Of a stretch of DNA of 64,000 nucleotides, positions 1-12,234 are shown one piece after another. Origin of the DNA: Ottelia alismoides (Eukaryota > Streptophyta > Magnoliopsida > Alismatales > Hydrocharitaceae); NCBI GenBank assembly GCA_037367405.1, contig JAZKJV010006041.1, positions 1 to 64,000 of the forward strand. The letters run 5' to 3'. Both the position numbers and the translations under genes were made by a program. The number at the start of each line of letters is the position of its first letter. Position 1 is the stretch's first letter. The notes under the pieces are model-generated. The model had not been told where the DNA came from. It made no database searches and was given only the letters and a program-made list of their open reading frames with translations.

Positions 1-1258
1 TCTATAGCTCGTACTTTCGCGTATTTTTGTATATATTATACAATAATTACGAGGTGGATAAAAAATTGATTTTTTTTTGTAAAATACATGTATATTTGTA
101 ATACTCTTGAAAAAAGTCTTGCATTTCATTCATCTACATAGCATATCATCAATACCTCATCTGCATATGTAGCATATGCAAAGTGAAAAGTTAGTGGGTT
201 CTTAACCAAGTTATGAATAGATATTGAGGAGGGACTTGATTTGACCTTAATCCACCTAATTTCAGAGGAACCTTATCGGAACTGGAGTTAAGATTTCTCA
301 GGTCAAGTGACTTAATTCTTCGAGTCCGCAAGTCTATGTTCACATGTCATCTTGATTAGTCTAAATATAATATCTCGTGCACACACATGATTCTTATAGA
401 TAGTGACCTAACTTGGACAAGCACAATGCATGTAGCTCTTCATTGATGAGGTGGTGAGGAGGTAGAATCCTTTATCTTGGAGTGGCACACGGGTGGAAAC
501 ATCCATCCTCCTCTAGGGAGGGAAGTGCATCTCAATCTAGTCTGGTGGTGTTGACATCTAAGGACGGGATGCTGTGCTTTGCAATAATGCTTCAAAAGAG
601 GGATAGTCTACTGGCTCAAGAGGAAAAACTCCCGATGTACATGCTGCACCTTGTATATAGTTCAAAAAAAATGCAAGAACTTCAAAAACATAAGACATGC
701 CCGAGTGAAAATAAAATGCCTGTCGGAGTATGTATATTAGTAAGAAGTCTGCAGCTGGATGACTTGGCTACACTGGTCAGGCATCCTGGGATAGGTAGTC
801 ACTCTGGCTACCGTCCATTCTTTTCTCCACCCCCTCCTCATGAGCTGATCGCACATGAACTTAGAAGGGAATACCCTGCTCCTCGGGGGAAAGAGTTACT
901 GGACCGGGGAATTAGAATTACCTTGTTAGAGGAGGCCGCTTCTTAGCCATTTCTGATGTGGAGAGCGATTTTTCACTTACACAGTACAAGTAAAAAGCAT
1001 AGTCATCAGAAATTTGCGTATGAGGATTTGTTATGATCTGACTGTTGAGGCGTCTTGAATAGAAGACTTGTGGAACTTGAAGTCTGTTAGGTCTTAAGTT
1101 CATATCCCAATAAGGTTCCCCCACACAATTAATCTAAATGTCGTGTCAAGCTCCATTTTCAACTTTTGTTCATGACCTTGGTATGGAACCCAATCTCATT
1201 TCACTTTTGCATTTCATTTTAGTTACTCGGGGACGCGCAAGGTTTAAGTATAGGGGGT
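1..1258 (+). other. Tail of a Ty3/gypsy internal region ending in a polypurine tract
   Basis: No convincing coding sequence is visible; the 154-codon open frame at 482-946 resembles no family I recognise. The end is informative: about 1222-1257 reads as a stretch typical of Tat/Athila-type plant gypsy elements just before the 3' LTR (a ctcggggacg...caaggtttaagta-type phrase) and closes with the purine-rich aagtataggggg at 1246-1257. A TG-starting LTR follows at 1259. The lineage is inferred from this signature, not from protein. Confidence 0.45.
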
Positions 1259-1839
1259 TGATAAATCTGTGATTCATCACTCTAAAAGTTAAAAATAGAG
1301 CCTTGTTCCCGAGTAATTAGAGGCATATATCCACCTATATTGCATAATTAGCATTCAGGCATGCATTGATAACATCTGCATTTTAGCATTTACATCTGCA
1401 TTAAATAAGAAGCCAAAGTCACTTGTAAAAATCACTCATTTGTATATATATTTTTACTAACTATAATCCCATAAATTCACTCTATACTGTATATATTAAT
1501 AACACTCACACAAGAAAAATACCAAAAAAACGCTAACTTGTATAACTGACCAATAAAAATCCCAATCCAAGTTTGGGACCTTGGACCTTAAAATACAGAT
1601 ATCTCTCTCATACAGCCTCCGATCTAGGTCTACTCACTTTTAACATAATATACATTCAAAGACCTTCAACATGAGATCAATTTCATTTAAATCAGAGCTC
1701 GTATGCAAAACTTGGGTTTCGGGCTCCCATTGTATACTATATGTATTTATATCTGTACCTTTGTATGTATGCGTTCGGATCTTTTAAACATTGATTTAAG
1801 CAAACATATAGATTTCGTTGGGGCGTTCCCTACTTGCGA

Positions 1840-2020
1840 CGCGTTGCATCGCCCGAATGCAATGAAAAATTGGCAAGGGCCGCTACATCGCAGCCTGGAT
1901 GTAGTTCAAAATTTACAAGGGTTCTCGCATGAGGAACGCATGCGGGTAAATAAGCTAGTTCCGCTGCATCACCGCCCGGATGTAGTCCAAAATTTGCAAG
2001 GGTTCTCGCATAATTGACGC
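1840..2020 (+). repeat. 81-bp tandem repeats in the 5' region of the RTE LINE
   Basis: Two clear copies of an 81-bp unit begin at 1897 and 1978 (ggatgtagt[t/c]caaaattt...gggttctcgca). A third, more degenerate copy starts near 1840. They lie upstream of the endonuclease and so occupy the 5' untranslated/promoter part of the element. Tandem 5' monomers act as promoters in some animal LINEs; that role here is inference only. Confidence 0.75.
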
Positions 2021-2049
2021 ATGCGAGTAAAGAAGTTAGTCCAAAAGAG

Positions 2050-3352
2050 ATTGCAAAGGAAGTTACGGATTGGTAGTTGGAATATCGGTACTTTAACTGG
2101 GAAAATTGATGGAGATAGTGGATACAATGGAAAGAAGGAAGATTCATATATTTTATCTTCAAGAGACTAAATGGGTTGGAGAGAAAGCAAGGGAGATCGA
2201 GAAGACATGCTTTAAACTTTGGTATTCAGGTAAAGATAAGGGCAGAAACGGTGTTGGAGTGGTTGTTCATAAAGATTTGAAGGATTGTGTGGTTGAGGTG
2301 CAAAGATTTGAGGATCGGATTATTTTGCTAAAGTTGGTGCTTGAAGAGAAATTCTGAATATCATCTCAGTTTATGCACTGCAAATTGGTTTAGATGAAAG
2401 GACTAAACAAGCTTTTTGGGAGGATCTGGATAAGATTTTATAAGGAATCCCACAAAGAGAGATGGTTTGCATAGGTGGAGATCTTAATGGACATGTGGGA
2501 AAAGATGTTTCAGGGTATGCAAGTGTGCATGGAGGACATGGTTTTGGGGATAGAAACGAAGAGGAAAAGTCATTCTGGATTTTGCAACTGCATATGATCT
2601 TTTCATAGCAAACACTCTTTTCAAGAAGAGGGAGGAGCATTTAATTACGTATAAGAGTGGCTCAACTAGAACACAGATAGATTACTTTGCGTTGAGGAGA
2701 AGAGATCGGTTGTGTTGCAAAGATTGCAAAGTAATCCCTGGAGAGAGTTTGTCAACCCAACATCGCTTGTTAGTCTTGGATTTACAAATAAAAGGGCTGG
2801 TAAAGAAAAGGAAGGTTCCTAAGATCACTAGAACTAGGTGGTGGAATCTTCCGCTGAAGCAATCAAGCTCCAGGGAGAAGGTTTTAGAAGACTTATCTTG
2901 GGATTGTAGCGGTAGTGCAAACGAGATGTGGGAGGCAGTAGCATCTTGTATTCGAAAGGTAGCCAAAGAGATGCTAGGCGAGTCAAAAGGAGGAGCTCCG
3001 GGTCAAAAGGAGGCTTGGTGGTGGAGTGAAGGGGTGCAAGAGAAGCTAAAAATTAAAAAGAGCTTGCTTTAAAGCCATGTCTAAGGATAGAACAGAGGAA
3101 ACTATCACAGACTATAAAATAGCGAAGAAGGAAGCAAAGAAGGCTGTAAGCGAAGCTAAGTCAAAAGCTTATGAGGTTTTGTATAAAAATCTCAACTCTA
3201 AGGAGGGCCAGAAGGATATATTCAGGTTGTCCAAAGCAAGAGAAAGAAAGACCAAAGACCTTTCTCAAGTGAGATGCATTAAGGACGAGGAAGGTCACGT
3301 GCTTGTTACTCAGAAGGATATAGAGACTAGATGGGGAGCAGTACTTCCATAA
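2050..3352 (+). pseudogene. RTE endonuclease and linker, frameshifted
   Basis: This is the N-terminal part of the RTE polyprotein. The start of an apurinic/apyrimidinic endonuclease fold is visible at about 2067-2100 (RIGSWNIGTLTG). After a frameshift come YLQETKWVG at about 2150-2180 and GGDLNGHVG at about 2475-2505, the usual catalytic-site neighbourhoods of the EEP nuclease family. A charged linker rich in Lys and Glu follows (2692-3352) in two more frames. At least four frame changes are needed to read through. The enzyme would nick target DNA for target-primed reverse transcription; this copy cannot be expressed as one protein. Confidence 0.8.
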
Positions 3353-3386
3353 ACTTTTCATTGGAGAAGGAAGTAGAGAGATCACT

Positions 3387-4932
3387 TTGGGTGATCTAGC
3401 TAGTAGTGAAAGTTACTTGAACCGTGCTTGCTATAGACGAATACAAAGAAAAGAAGTAGAGGAGGCTTTGAAGGTTATGAGACCTGGGAAAGGTGTTGGA
3501 CCGGATGACATCCCTGTAGAAGTATGGAAAGTTTTAGGTGAGCGTGGTTTGACTTGGCTTACGAATCTATTCAATGTTATTTGACGAAGCAAGAGAATGC
3601 CTGGAAGATTGGAGGAGGAGTATCGTGATGCCTCTTTATAAGAACAAAGGAGACATTCAAAATTGTTCAAATTACAGAGGTATCAAGCTGATGAGTCACA
3701 CTATGAAAATTTGGGAACGTGTGATCGAAAGAAGGTTGAGGCAAGTTTCCCAAGTAAAAGAAAACCAATTCGGATTCATGCCAGGTCGCTCAACTATTGA
3801 AGCCATCCATTTGCTGAGGAGAACAATGGAGATTTATAGAGCTAAAAGGAAGAATATCCATATGATCTTTATTGATTTGGGGAAGGCTTATGATTCCGTC
3901 CCACGAGAGATACTATGGAGAGTTCTGGAGAAGAGACAAATACCTGTCCTATACATTAATCTCATAAAGGATATGTATGATAGGGCTTTATCTTGTGTAA
4001 GGACCCCAACGGGGAATACTGACTATTTTGATATTAACATTGGTTTACATCAAGGTTCAGCTTTGAGTCCATTTCTTTTTACTTTGATTATGGACGAGTT
4101 GACAAGTCACATTGAGGATGAGTTACCTTGGTGTATGTTATTTGCTGATGATATTGTGTTGATTGACGAGACTAGAGATGGAGTAAATGAGAAGCTTGAG
4201 GTTTGGAGACATGCATTGGAGACTAAAGGTTTTCGTATAAGTAGGGCTAAGACGGAATATATGGAATGCACCTTTGATGGAAGCAATGGTGAAGGAATCG
4301 AGGTGAAGATTAGTGACGATAACATTCAGAAGAGAGATTCTTTTAGATATCTGGGATCTATTTTGCAACATGATGGGGAAATTGATGGAGATGTTACTAA
4401 TAGAATAAATGCAGGCTGGCTAAAGTGGAGAGGAGCCTCCGCTGTTCTTTGTGATAAGAAAATTCCTTTAAAAATTAAATAAATTCCTTTAAAAATTAAA
4501 GGAAAGTTTTACAAAGCAGCCGTGAGACCTGCTATGCTTTATGGTTCTGAATGTTGGCCTGTGAACCATAGACATGTGCAGAGAATGGCTGTAGCAGAAA
4601 TGAAAATGCTAAGATGGATGTGTGGACATACACGTAAAGATCGGATTCAGAATGATGCAATTAGAAAGAAAGTTGGTGTAACTCCGATCGAGGATAAGAT
4701 GCGTGAAAACCGCTTAAGATGGTTTGGTCATTTGCAAAGAAGGTCAACTGATGCACCGGTTAGGAGATGCGAGTGTTGGGATGTTGAGTCGGCTAAGAGA
4801 GGGCGAGGACGGCCCAAGAAGTGTTGGAAAGAGACTATACGAAGGGATCTTAGTTTTTTGTATATAAGTCCGAGATTGACCCAAGATAGATCTGAATGGA
4901 GGCGAAGAATCCATGTAGCCGACCCTACTTAA
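3387..4932 (+). pseudogene. RTE reverse transcriptase and C-terminal domain, disrupted
   Basis: RT motifs appear in order: GPDDIPVEVWK near 3500, YKNKGD...NYRGIKLMS (3640-3695), FIDLGKAYDSVPR (about 3868-3905), GLHQGSALSPFLF (4045-4080) and the catalytic LFADDIVLID (4138-4167; FADD is the RTE/L1-type form of YxDD). The C-terminal domain follows at 4522-4932 (AEMKMLRWMCGHTRKDRI, then NRLRWFGHLQRR), characteristic of RTE. A stop and frame change near 3580-3605 separate the fingers from the palm. A 21-bp direct duplication (4460-4480 and 4481-4501) creates a TAA while keeping frame. Otherwise 3574-4932 is one frame. Confidence 0.9.
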
Positions 4933-5771
4933 TTGTGGGAAAAGGCTTTGTTGTTGTTGTTGTACCTTTGTATGTTATCACTTTATTCGACCTCGTTTCC
5001 GTTTTTGGTCAACATGAAACTTGTAGATAACTTTTATGTTTTGAGTTTTTCCAAATTCGACTATTGTCCCACTCTTATTTCACCTTCTTTTCTCAGCCAA
5101 TCTGATTGGGCCACGTGGCACCTTCTGGTTGCGCCACGCATCCCATCTACCTGCTTGCCACGTGCCCTCCCCTCTTGGACATTGGATCAGGCCCATGCCC
5201 TCCAGATCTCAGCCATCCATCCCGCTCCAATTCCTGATCGTTCGATCAAAAGCCAGATCGCATCTGGGCCGATCGTTCCTACCTTAACCATCGCGCGCCA
5301 CGCGTCACCTCCTACGGCCGCACGATCGGGGCCTAGATGCTCTTACCCCAGCCGTTCACTCCAGCGCAATCCATCACCCTCCGATCTTCACTCCTGATTC
5401 AATCTCCACCGTCCTTCAGCGCCCGCACCACATTCCGCCACGTGATGCATCTCTATCCCTTCGATTGCGTCGCCTCGATTTAATCCGACCCGCTCCCTGG
5501 CACCTCGTCCCGAGCCGTTGGATCACTAGATCCAACGTTCGAGGCGTCGTCTTCATCTTCATGAGGATCCCTCGCCCACGTCGCCGAGACGCCGGCCTCT
5601 TCTATTTTCGTCGCCACTCCAGCTGCTACCCCCACTCCCCGACGACACCACGATGAAGTCCAAATTCCCTTCATCTTTGCCAGAGGCCACTCCCGCCATG
5701 ACTCCCTATCCCTTGCTCCATAATCGTCACGAACATCACTCCTTTCATCGCCTGGACCACTACCCTCTCCC

Positions 5772-5779
5772 TATAAATA
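5772..5779 (+). promoter_or_regulatory. Probable TATA box of the long gypsy LTR
   Basis: A TATAAATA motif lies in a C-rich promoter-like context inside the LTR. It would mark the U3/R junction region, with transcription starting roughly 25-35 bp downstream. The assignment rests on the motif and its position in the LTR only. Confidence 0.45.
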
Positions 5780-7886
5780 CTCCATCTCGGCGAGCCTCGA
5801 CCCTAACCGCCCTTGCCAAGAGAGATCCCAGAGCTCCCTTCTACCTATTGGACAACAATTCGGCACGAGAGCGAGCGACGACGGTGTTTCCATCTCCGGC
5901 GAGATCCATGGCGAGCTTCGCCGTGCCAACATCTTCCCTGGCGAGCTGCTAGAGCTCTGGCCTCTACCGACCCTCGAGCGACGACCGGAAGCTCCCTCCG
6001 AGCCTCCATTCCCAGGTAGATTCTTCCATCCTCCTCTTCCGATCTTCTTCTTCTCCTTTGATTTTTTTCCTATTTTTCCCGCCTTCTCCGCTCAACATCT
6101 CCTCCCGCTGACCATCCATCGAGCTCCGCCTTGGAGCTCTCATCTTCGCGCCACCTTTCGTTCATCGCCACGACCTCTCGAGGTCACCGATCACTACAGA
6201 CCGCCGCTCCGTCGATCACGGCGGAGGATCACCACCTCCCGTCCACCATTTCGCCCCACAGGCCTCGCACTACTCCTTGCACTTCACGCGAACACAAGCA
6301 CACCCTTTTTGGCAATCATTAACCTTGCAGGTACATCCTTTGTCATTGGCCGGACATCTCGTCGAAGCTGCTTCAAGCTTCTTCGTCTCCGACATACCAG
6401 CCCCGTTCGCCTCTTCCAGGAAGCCCGGAGGCTCCGCCAAGCTTCCACGGAGGTGTTCGGCCACTTAAGAGCTTCCAGCGAGCTTCACGGAGCTAGAAAC
6501 AAGGCGGCGGAGCTGACAGCCCCTCATCAGAGCCCAGCCACATCCGCCGCAGGAGGCGGCGACCCAGAGGAACACGACGCACAGGCACCGTCCGATCGCC
6601 TTGATCGGACGGTCCTTATCGCGACACATCAACCGCTCCAGGAGTTACCAAATACCGTCAGATCACTCGAAGATCCAACGGCCTGCGTCACGCCACGTAG
6701 CTCCCTTCGAGCCTCTTCCTCGACCCTTAGGCTCGGAGCACCTGAGCCCGCTCCGAAGCTACCTCGAGCCTGCAGCGCGTCCGAGCCTCAGTCCGAGCCA
6801 CCGACGCCGTCCGAGCCTAGTACCTCACATGTCCCTCACGTGCGGGCTGGGCATTTTGCACTGAGGCCCCTGCAAGTTTCCAGAATTACAATTCAGTCCC
6901 TGCCAGGCGCGTCACATGGCGTACATGTTCCCGTGGACATTTTGCACGTATAACCCATCATTATAGGTAATTGCATTTTAGTCCCTGTATGCATGTTTCA
7001 GAATTAATCAATTTTAAATTCCTGTTTGCACTTTAGTCCCTGTGTTTGCATGTTCATTAGGCATTCATTTAGCCACATTTTTAAATTCCAAAAATTACAT
7101 GTTGTAGAGAACCTTGTGCTTTACCATTGTGGACATTTGTCATATTTTTGTGAGCATCGAGAAATTTAATATTATTATTTTTGTGAAAATTTACATAGTT
7201 TTGCCACTGTGTGACTTTTATTTCATATTAAATTATTTGTTACTCCAAAATCATCATAAAATCACAATAGGTTTAATTTAAGTTGTTCTACATCGCGCCC
7301 AAAAATCAAACCATTTGCACGCATTACGAGGCTGAATAAATTAAATAATATCTTGCTTAATTGATTTTAATAGGTCCAATATACATCATTTTTTAGGTCT
7401 ATTAATTTCCCTGGATTCCTCCCACATAGATACATCTAGGATAATTTTTATATCTGAAAATGAAATACTTTGGTATTTATTAAAATTAATTTTGCAAAAA
7501 CTACCCTGCATTCATATTTAATTTATAATTAATTCAATTAGAGTCTAAAAATTCCAAAAAATTGCAGTAGCTTAGTTTCATTGCATTTCATATTTTGGCC
7601 AAGTTACAATATTTTTGGACTTATTTTGAAAATCATTCAAAATTAACCTTAAAATTTGCCTTGAATTGCATTGTCTTTTTCTTAATTGCATAAAAAATAT
7701 AAAAACACCAAAAATATTCTCCTGAAAATCTAGCATCGAAATTAACTTCAAATTAACCTAAGGAGAAAGCTACCTCCCTGAGTTCGACTTCGTGCTTGCC
7801 CAAGTAAAATAAAAGAAATTGCCGCATGTGTTTAATTCAATTAATATAAATGGTTTTTCATCAGTCTCGATTTACTCGACTACAAC

Positions 7887-8275
7887 GAACTTAACATTTA
7901 ATTTGATCGATAATCCGGTTGAATTAGGTAGGGTAGTTAGAGCCTCTTCAATGTTCTTCCATGTTCTATATTTATTTATCTCTGATACGCCTCCATGTTA
8001 TAAAGCATGTGAGCTTTAATTTTCAAACAATGCTAACCTTTTAATAAAAATGTTCTGGAAGCGAGGCTTCTCCATAGAGTTTCCATGACAACTCCATATC
8101 CCTAATTTTAAGGGATTCGGTTCTCATTTTGGAGAACCCTTCAACAACCGCTACAAAGTTCTCTTCCTATCCCTTCCAATGGCGATGGTAGTAGAACAAG
8201 CGTTGTCAATGACTTTGAGAGCAACAACAATGGAGTTTGCCTCTGCATGATGTAGAAACGGTTAGTAGTCAGGGG
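7887..8275. other. Unassigned spacer between gypsy LTR and hAT-2
   Basis: No coding sequence or family signature was recognised. The last ~100 bp (8175-8275) may be interior sequence of the gypsy element that resumes at 25640, because hAT-2 appears to have inserted between them. That joining is an inference from the hAT-2 TSD. Confidence 0.3.
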
Positions 8276-8639
8276 CAAGGTTGCAGAAGTCAGAAGTCAA
8301 TATTCGGTCGACAGGGTCACTGACTAAGGAATAATTGGCAGTCGGGAGAGTAATCGGATTTAGTTGGATATTAGTCAATTTTGATTTTTTTAAAATTATT
8401 TTTAAAGATATAAATCAATTTTTAATACATATACTCCCATATATATATATATATATTCATAGATTTATCAATTTTCATATTATACGAGCTTAAAAAAGAA
8501 GCTATTATAGCAAAAGAAAAAATGAAGCAAATTAAGAACAAATTGTATGGTACATAGCAGCGACGAATGTTAAAAAATAAATACAAAATGCAAAAAAATA
8601 CAAGTAGCAAGTGACACAGGTCAATCTCAATGCCGTCAT

Positions 8640-9009
8640 CTAATTCAAGCTTCTTCTTCATCTCTTCATCATGGTCTTCTTCTTCTTCTATGTCTTCAAG
8701 ATGTAACTCCGCCTCCTCATTCATCTATGAGGTATTTGAGTTCGAAGACGAAGCTCCCTTGCCATTTTCACCTCGCTGGCTCCTTCTCTGTTCCGCATTC
8801 TCTTCGGCACTACTAGTATGGGCTACAATACCCAAGTCAATCCGGAACCTGGAAACCTCCTCGTCATGAGCATTGATATCTCCGGCCCATCCACCTAAGC
8901 GTGCACGATTACGAGAAGAAAGAGGATCTCTTTTTTTCTCAACTCGACGTTCCTGCAGGTTGGAATTGAAATGCACATACACAAGATCATTGAGCCTCTT
9001 CGTCTCCAA
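8640..9009 (-). pseudogene. hAT-2 transposase, C-terminal dimerisation region
   Basis: The minus strand encodes NRLETKRLNDLVYVHFNSNL near 9020-8965, the hallmark of the hAT C-terminal dimerisation domain (RNRL...LNDLV[YF]VHYN). It is followed by a basic then acidic, Ser/Glu-rich tail (EEEEDHDEEMKKK near 8665). The homologous stretch in hAT-1 is at about 35060-35010. The upstream exon is separated by roughly 250 bp of non-coding sequence, probably a decayed intron. Confidence 0.75.
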
Positions 9010-9268
9010 CCTGTTTCTCTTTTGGTATGGATCTGAAGATCAAAATACAAGTAAAATTACAAATTTGTATAAATTAATATTTTATTTTTACTATTACTAA
9101 TCCAATTGGGTGGGTGGAGTCATTATCGAGTCAAATGTACCCCAATTATGCTCACATCAGAGGATGGAGGCATCAAGCTCAAGATCTTGATGGCCATGGC
9201 TCTCAAATGAGGCGTGCAATATCCATGATTATACCACCAATTAACTATTAAATAGAGAGCTGGTTAAG

Positions 9269-10061
9269 TTAATCAAATGAAAGATGATTCGAATGACATG
9301 AATTGAAAACAATGATCGATATATCTAGATCGTAATTGCCATCATTTGTTATCCTTTGTCTCATAGCTAATGCCTTGCCAAAATCTCCACGACCAAGTTT
9401 GTATATCGGAAGCTCGTCCCTGGTGATTGCATCTTGTATATCCAAATTTGGATAGAATCTTTCCATGCAGTCCTTAAAACCTCTCCTCATCACAACATCC
9501 TGATCACCACGAGACTTTGTGTAGAAGAAGAATGTGTTCAAATAATAAGCTGCTAGATGCAATGGAGTATCGATCCTTTTTTTGATCTTGGAGGTAACAT
9601 CCACAAAAAATTGTAAGAAGACTCCACATCATTGAAAGATACAATTATCTATCGCTTGGCCTCTTTAATCCCTCCATAGATAAAGCCCATTGATGGGCAT
9701 CGATCTGCATCAACCACGCACAATATATAAACCAAAGGTGTGAAAGCTCAGATAGCATGTGCGGTTTGATTCTATAATGTAGGGTGGAAAACTATGAAAC
9801 TCGCTTCTTCTCCCTTCTTCATCTTATACCATTTGCAGTTTCTTCACTCTTTTGAGGAAAACATCAACCTCATCTTGTCTTTTTTCTCATAAGGGCTCTC
9901 AAGAGTAAAGGAAAGTGGTTGCAAATCTTGTTGGTGAACTTACGCATCAAGCTAAGAGTTTTGGTGTAAGAGTAAATGAACACCGTGAATCTCTTCGTCT
10001 TTGTGATTGCACTCCTCACCTTCGTCTCTTTGCTTATCTCCTCTAAAGTAAGATCAATGGA
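9269..10061 (-). pseudogene. hAT-2 transposase, central-to-C-terminal fragment
   Basis: Reading the minus strand from 10061, the frame gives SIDLTLEEISK...KRFTVFIYSYTKTLSLMRKFT, the conserved hAT segment after DUF659. It then degrades and resumes at about 9600-9270 with HLAAYYLNTFFFYTKSRGD and GFKDCMERFYPNLDIQDAI. It abuts the L1 insertion at 10062 and continues on the far side of that insertion at 14700. A host cellular gene is unlikely because this architecture is that of plant BED/DUF659 hAT transposases. Confidence 0.75.
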
Positions 10062-11631
10062 TTTTTAGACTTCTCTAAGGCATATGACGCTCTTGATTGG
10101 CGTCTCCTTTGGGAAGTACTGTCAAAACGAGGCTTTCCAGATATCTGGATCACTTGGATGAAACGATGTGTCACCACAGCTTCCTACACGGTACTAAGCA
10201 ACAGTCGTCCTGAGGGTGGATTCTACCAGCCCCAAAGGAGTGCGAGGCATGGGTGCCCACTTGCACCTATGCTTTTTATCCTTGCAACGGATGTGTTTCC
10301 TTGTATGGTGGACATGGTGGAACGACAGGGGGTTACCAATGGTTATTCCACAGGGGATATTCGCGTGCCATTGCTTCAATATGTCGATGATTCTATCTTC
10401 TTCATTGAGGCATGTAGAGAGGAAGCGTAGGGATGGCTACAACACTCGGAATTTTTGGGGAGATTTCTGGTCTTGCTTTAAATTGCGACAAGTCTACAAT
10501 GATTCCTTTTGGAATGGAAGATCCGGAGGCTCAGGATTGTAGTATGCAACTCCATACGGAGATATGTTCGCTTCCCATTTATTACCTCGATTTGCCATTA
10601 ACAGGGGGCATGCTTAAGATGGCTGATTGACTTCCATTGATTGAAAAGCTGGAAAGAAAATTGTTGGGGTGGAGGGCTTCTTTTCTATCACGTATTGGTC
10701 GTTTGGTGCTTTTGAAGGTGGTTCTTTCTGCTATCCCATAGTCCTTCCTATTTGCGAGGCTTCTTCCGTTGGGCATTCGTTGGCGAGTAGAGGTTATTAT
10801 GAAAAGATTTTTTTGGGGAAAATCGGGCCATGAGGGCTCAAGTATCCATCTCGTGGACTAGGATACTATCACTCAAGACAAATCGTCATGCGATCTTGGT
10901 GTACAGCGCCTGGAATCTTTGAATGAGGTGCTTATGCTGAAGTGGATTGACAGACTTTGGGGGGGGGAGCAAAGACCTTTTCTGCAGACTTATCCGCCAC
11001 ATTTACAATACCTCAGCTAATGGGAAATTGTGGGACCACATCCTATTTCCCTTCGGCTTTCTAGAAGAGGATCAAGTCGGTTATGCCGCAGTTCACTAAA
11101 CTGTTTGGACATGTTTCGCGGTAAAGGGTAATCTTTTGCATTTTGGACGGATGATTGGACCGACAACAGAGTGCTTGCTGGGTGCTACCCTGGGCTTTTT
11201 ATGTTACCGGTTGATGAAGTACATGGTGCGGACTGCTGGATGGAGGGGAGCTGGATGCCAACTTTCATAACATGCTTTACAGATCAACGCTTGGAAGCAT
11301 TTTTGTTGCTCTTGACTTAAATGGGATTGAAGGACTAATAGAGGAGCTTGACCATTGGGTGTGGAAAGACAATACCTTCTCAATAAAGAAAGCGTACAAA
11401 GCAGTGGTCAGTCATCCACATGTGGAGGGTATCCTTATCCGGGATCGTAATCTGATTTGGAGCTTGAAACTCCCAAGTAGAATTAGCATTTTCATGTGGC
11501 TTTTCAGAAGAAAGCGCATCCTCACAAGAGGTCGTTGTGCGAAATTTCTCGATGGGTTGTCTGATCGGTGTCCAATGTGTGATGATGACATGGAGAGTCT
11601 GGAGCATCTTTTTTTCAGTGTGCAAGGACTT

Positions 11632-12097
11632 TGATGCAGCGTGGAACCGAAATATAGAGCCGCATATTTATTTAATCCGTTAATTTTATTTATGTTTATT
11701 TGAGTCGTCGTATTTATAATTACAATAAATGGGATCGCCTGTGATCTCGATTAGTTAGAGATTTGAATTTCAAATTAGTCGGTTAGTTGGTTAGAGTCAA
11801 ATTAGGATAATTAGTTAGAATTTGAATTAGTTGCTATTATTGTAACCTTATCCCTCCTATATAAAGGGATGAAGGCCTATTGTTTTAAGCAGTTCAGTTG
11901 ATAATTAATTTGAGAATTATTCTCTATCTCCGTCTCTCTCTATTTTCTCTCCTCTCTCAACGTGGTCTTCACGTTTCTTCCTCCCCAAGTCTCGCGCAAC
12001 AGGCGCACCTTCTCTTCTCCCCTCCAATTTCTTCTCCCACCAATAATCCACCGTTCAAATAAATTTTTATCGCCGCGGAAAAATCCGATTTGCATCA
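11632..12097 (+). repeat. 5' LTR of the LARD-like gypsy element
   Basis: 466 bp, TG...CA. A TATA-like ctatataaaggg lies near 11865-11880, followed by a pyrimidine-rich R/U5. It is matched by 13938-14398. Confidence 0.92.
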
Positions 12098-12099
12098 AT

Positions 12100-12111
12100 T
12101 GGTATCAGAGC
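12100..12111 (+). other. tRNA primer-binding site (initiator Met)
   Basis: tggtatcagagc is the exact 12-base complement of the 3' end of plant initiator-Met tRNA. It lies two bases after the 5' LTR. Confidence 0.9.
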
Positions 12112-12234
12112 ATGGCCTACAGATCGTCCTCACAATCTGACGATCCGACCAGACGTTCGCATTGACATGCATCGAGGGACTATCGTTCGTCCGAACGAAA
12201 ATGGTGAGGCCACGATGCCTACAACAAGAAGACG

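Larger units (their letters stand above)
1769..4960 (+). mobile_element. RTE-type non-LTR retrotransposon with 15-bp TSD
   Basis: This is a complete-looking RTE LINE: a 5' region with tandem repeats, an apurinic-type endonuclease, a reverse transcriptase, a short C-terminal domain, and a (TTG)n tail at 4948-4960. Plant RTE elements typically end in such TTG repeats rather than poly(A). The 15-bp sequence tgtacctttgtatgt occurs at 1754-1768 and again at 4961-4975, directly flanking the element, so these are its TSDs. The coding region is broken by several frameshifts and a stop-creating duplication, so it is inactive. Confidence 0.9.
1259..7886 (+). mobile_element. Long gypsy LTR (Tat/Athila-like), split by an RTE LINE
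   Basis: The LTR starts with TGATAAATC directly after a polypurine tract. It runs to 1768, is interrupted by the RTE element (1769-4960 plus the second TSD copy), and resumes at 4976. Its middle is C-rich with a TATA box at 5772-5779; the 3' part is AT-rich with repeated tttgcatttagtccctg-type phrases. It ends near 7886 with a ctccctgagttcgac-type segment and gactacaac, closely matching the end of a second fragment at 18721-19670. Without the LINE it is about 3.4 kb. No primer-binding site follows, so it is a 3' or solo LTR. The right boundary is uncertain by a few bases. Confidence 0.5.

Noticed and set aside
482..946. A 154-codon open frame near the left edge
   Set aside because: No recognisable domain or codon signal, and it lies in gypsy interior tail sequence; likely chance.
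9269..9604. A possible expressed, domesticated hAT gene
   Set aside because: Collinear fragments with stops and nested insertions show a relic transposase rather than a maintained gene.
12100..12111. Possible tRNA-Met gene
   Set aside because: Only the 12-base primer-site complement is present, always next to an LTR; there is no tRNA body.
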